From positions 1 through 15,074 of the forward strand of contig JAKSUO010000013.1 in NCBI GenBank assembly GCA_024408895.1: a stretch of 15,074 bases of DNA. The letters are read 5' to 3'. Position numbers and translations under genes: made by a program. The DNA is from Alphaproteobacteria bacterium (lineage in GTDB: Bacteria > Pseudomonadota > Alphaproteobacteria > RF32 > CAG-239). The notes below the pieces were generated by a model. That model saw only the letters and a list, made by a program, of their open reading frames with translations. It did no database searches and was not told where the DNA came from. Position 1 is the stretch's first letter, and each line of letters opens with the position of its first letter. Shown one piece after another: positions 15,018 to 15,074 of the stretch.

Positions 15018-15074
15018 AAAGGAAAAATACCCCAAATATACCCCTAAAAATCACATTATGAAATTTAAAAAAAT
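15018..15074 (+). other. AT-rich end of window, possible next gene start
   Basis: AT-rich spacer ends in ATG at 15058 followed by Lys-Phe-Lys-Lys, which could open a signal-peptide-bearing or membrane protein. There is no Shine-Dalgarno site and the window ends after five codons, so no gene is called. Confidence 0.2.

Overview
The window holds the second half of a VirB-type (P-type) type IV secretion system (T4SS) operon, all on the + strand. Base composition is moderately AT-rich, spacing is tight, and Shine-Dalgarno sites sit at most gene junctions. The order is [unidentified gene] - virB8 - virB7 - virB8 - virB9 - two giant repeat proteins - virB11. Two virB8 copies flank a virB7-like lipoprotein, a duplication also known from Rickettsiales-type T4SS loci. 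The VirB9 carries an alphaproteobacterial-style SPOR domain, and dispersed GTCATTC-type intergenic repeats follow the operon. Together these suggest an alphaproteobacterium, probably host-associated. This assignment is inference; there is no rRNA or other phylogenetic marker.

Layout: 3-1265 is the 3' part of a soluble, coiled-coil-rich protein of unknown function that runs off the left edge. 1281-2033 and 2377-3123 are paralogous VirB8 proteins. Between them are a roughly 125-base spacer with an extended imperfect inverted repeat and a 62-residue lipoprotein (2174-2362). 3138-4832 is a VirB9 about twice the usual length, with a Gly/Asn/Ala linker and a C-terminal SPOR domain. 4842-9590 (1582 aa) is an inner-membrane-anchored protein with an Ig/ASH-like domain and a huge array of 17-residue repeats. 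9593-13864 (1423 aa) has its own signal peptide, a long array of the same repeat, a canonical VirB10/TrbI domain and a low-complexity tail. 13875-14849 is the VirB11 ATPase. 14850-15074 is intergenic, with a mobile-type palindromic repeat element.

The most striking point is that the job normally done by one VirB10 chain (cytoplasm/inner membrane to outer-membrane pore) appears divided between two adjacent proteins. The upstream one supplies the inner-membrane anchor and the downstream one supplies the outer-membrane channel domain. Both are built mainly from the same 17-residue repeat (consensus about IIGxVdxnGxVvDxnGN), probably a stiff beta-rich rod in the periplasm. An exact 309-bp tandem duplication shows that the upstream array has changed recently. 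VirB9-SPOR offers a link to peptidoglycan. VirB7, VirB9 and the VirB10 domain would form the outer-membrane core, the VirB8 proteins the inner-membrane/arch part, and VirB11 the cytoplasmic energiser. virB1-virB6 and virD4 are not seen here and may lie outside the window.
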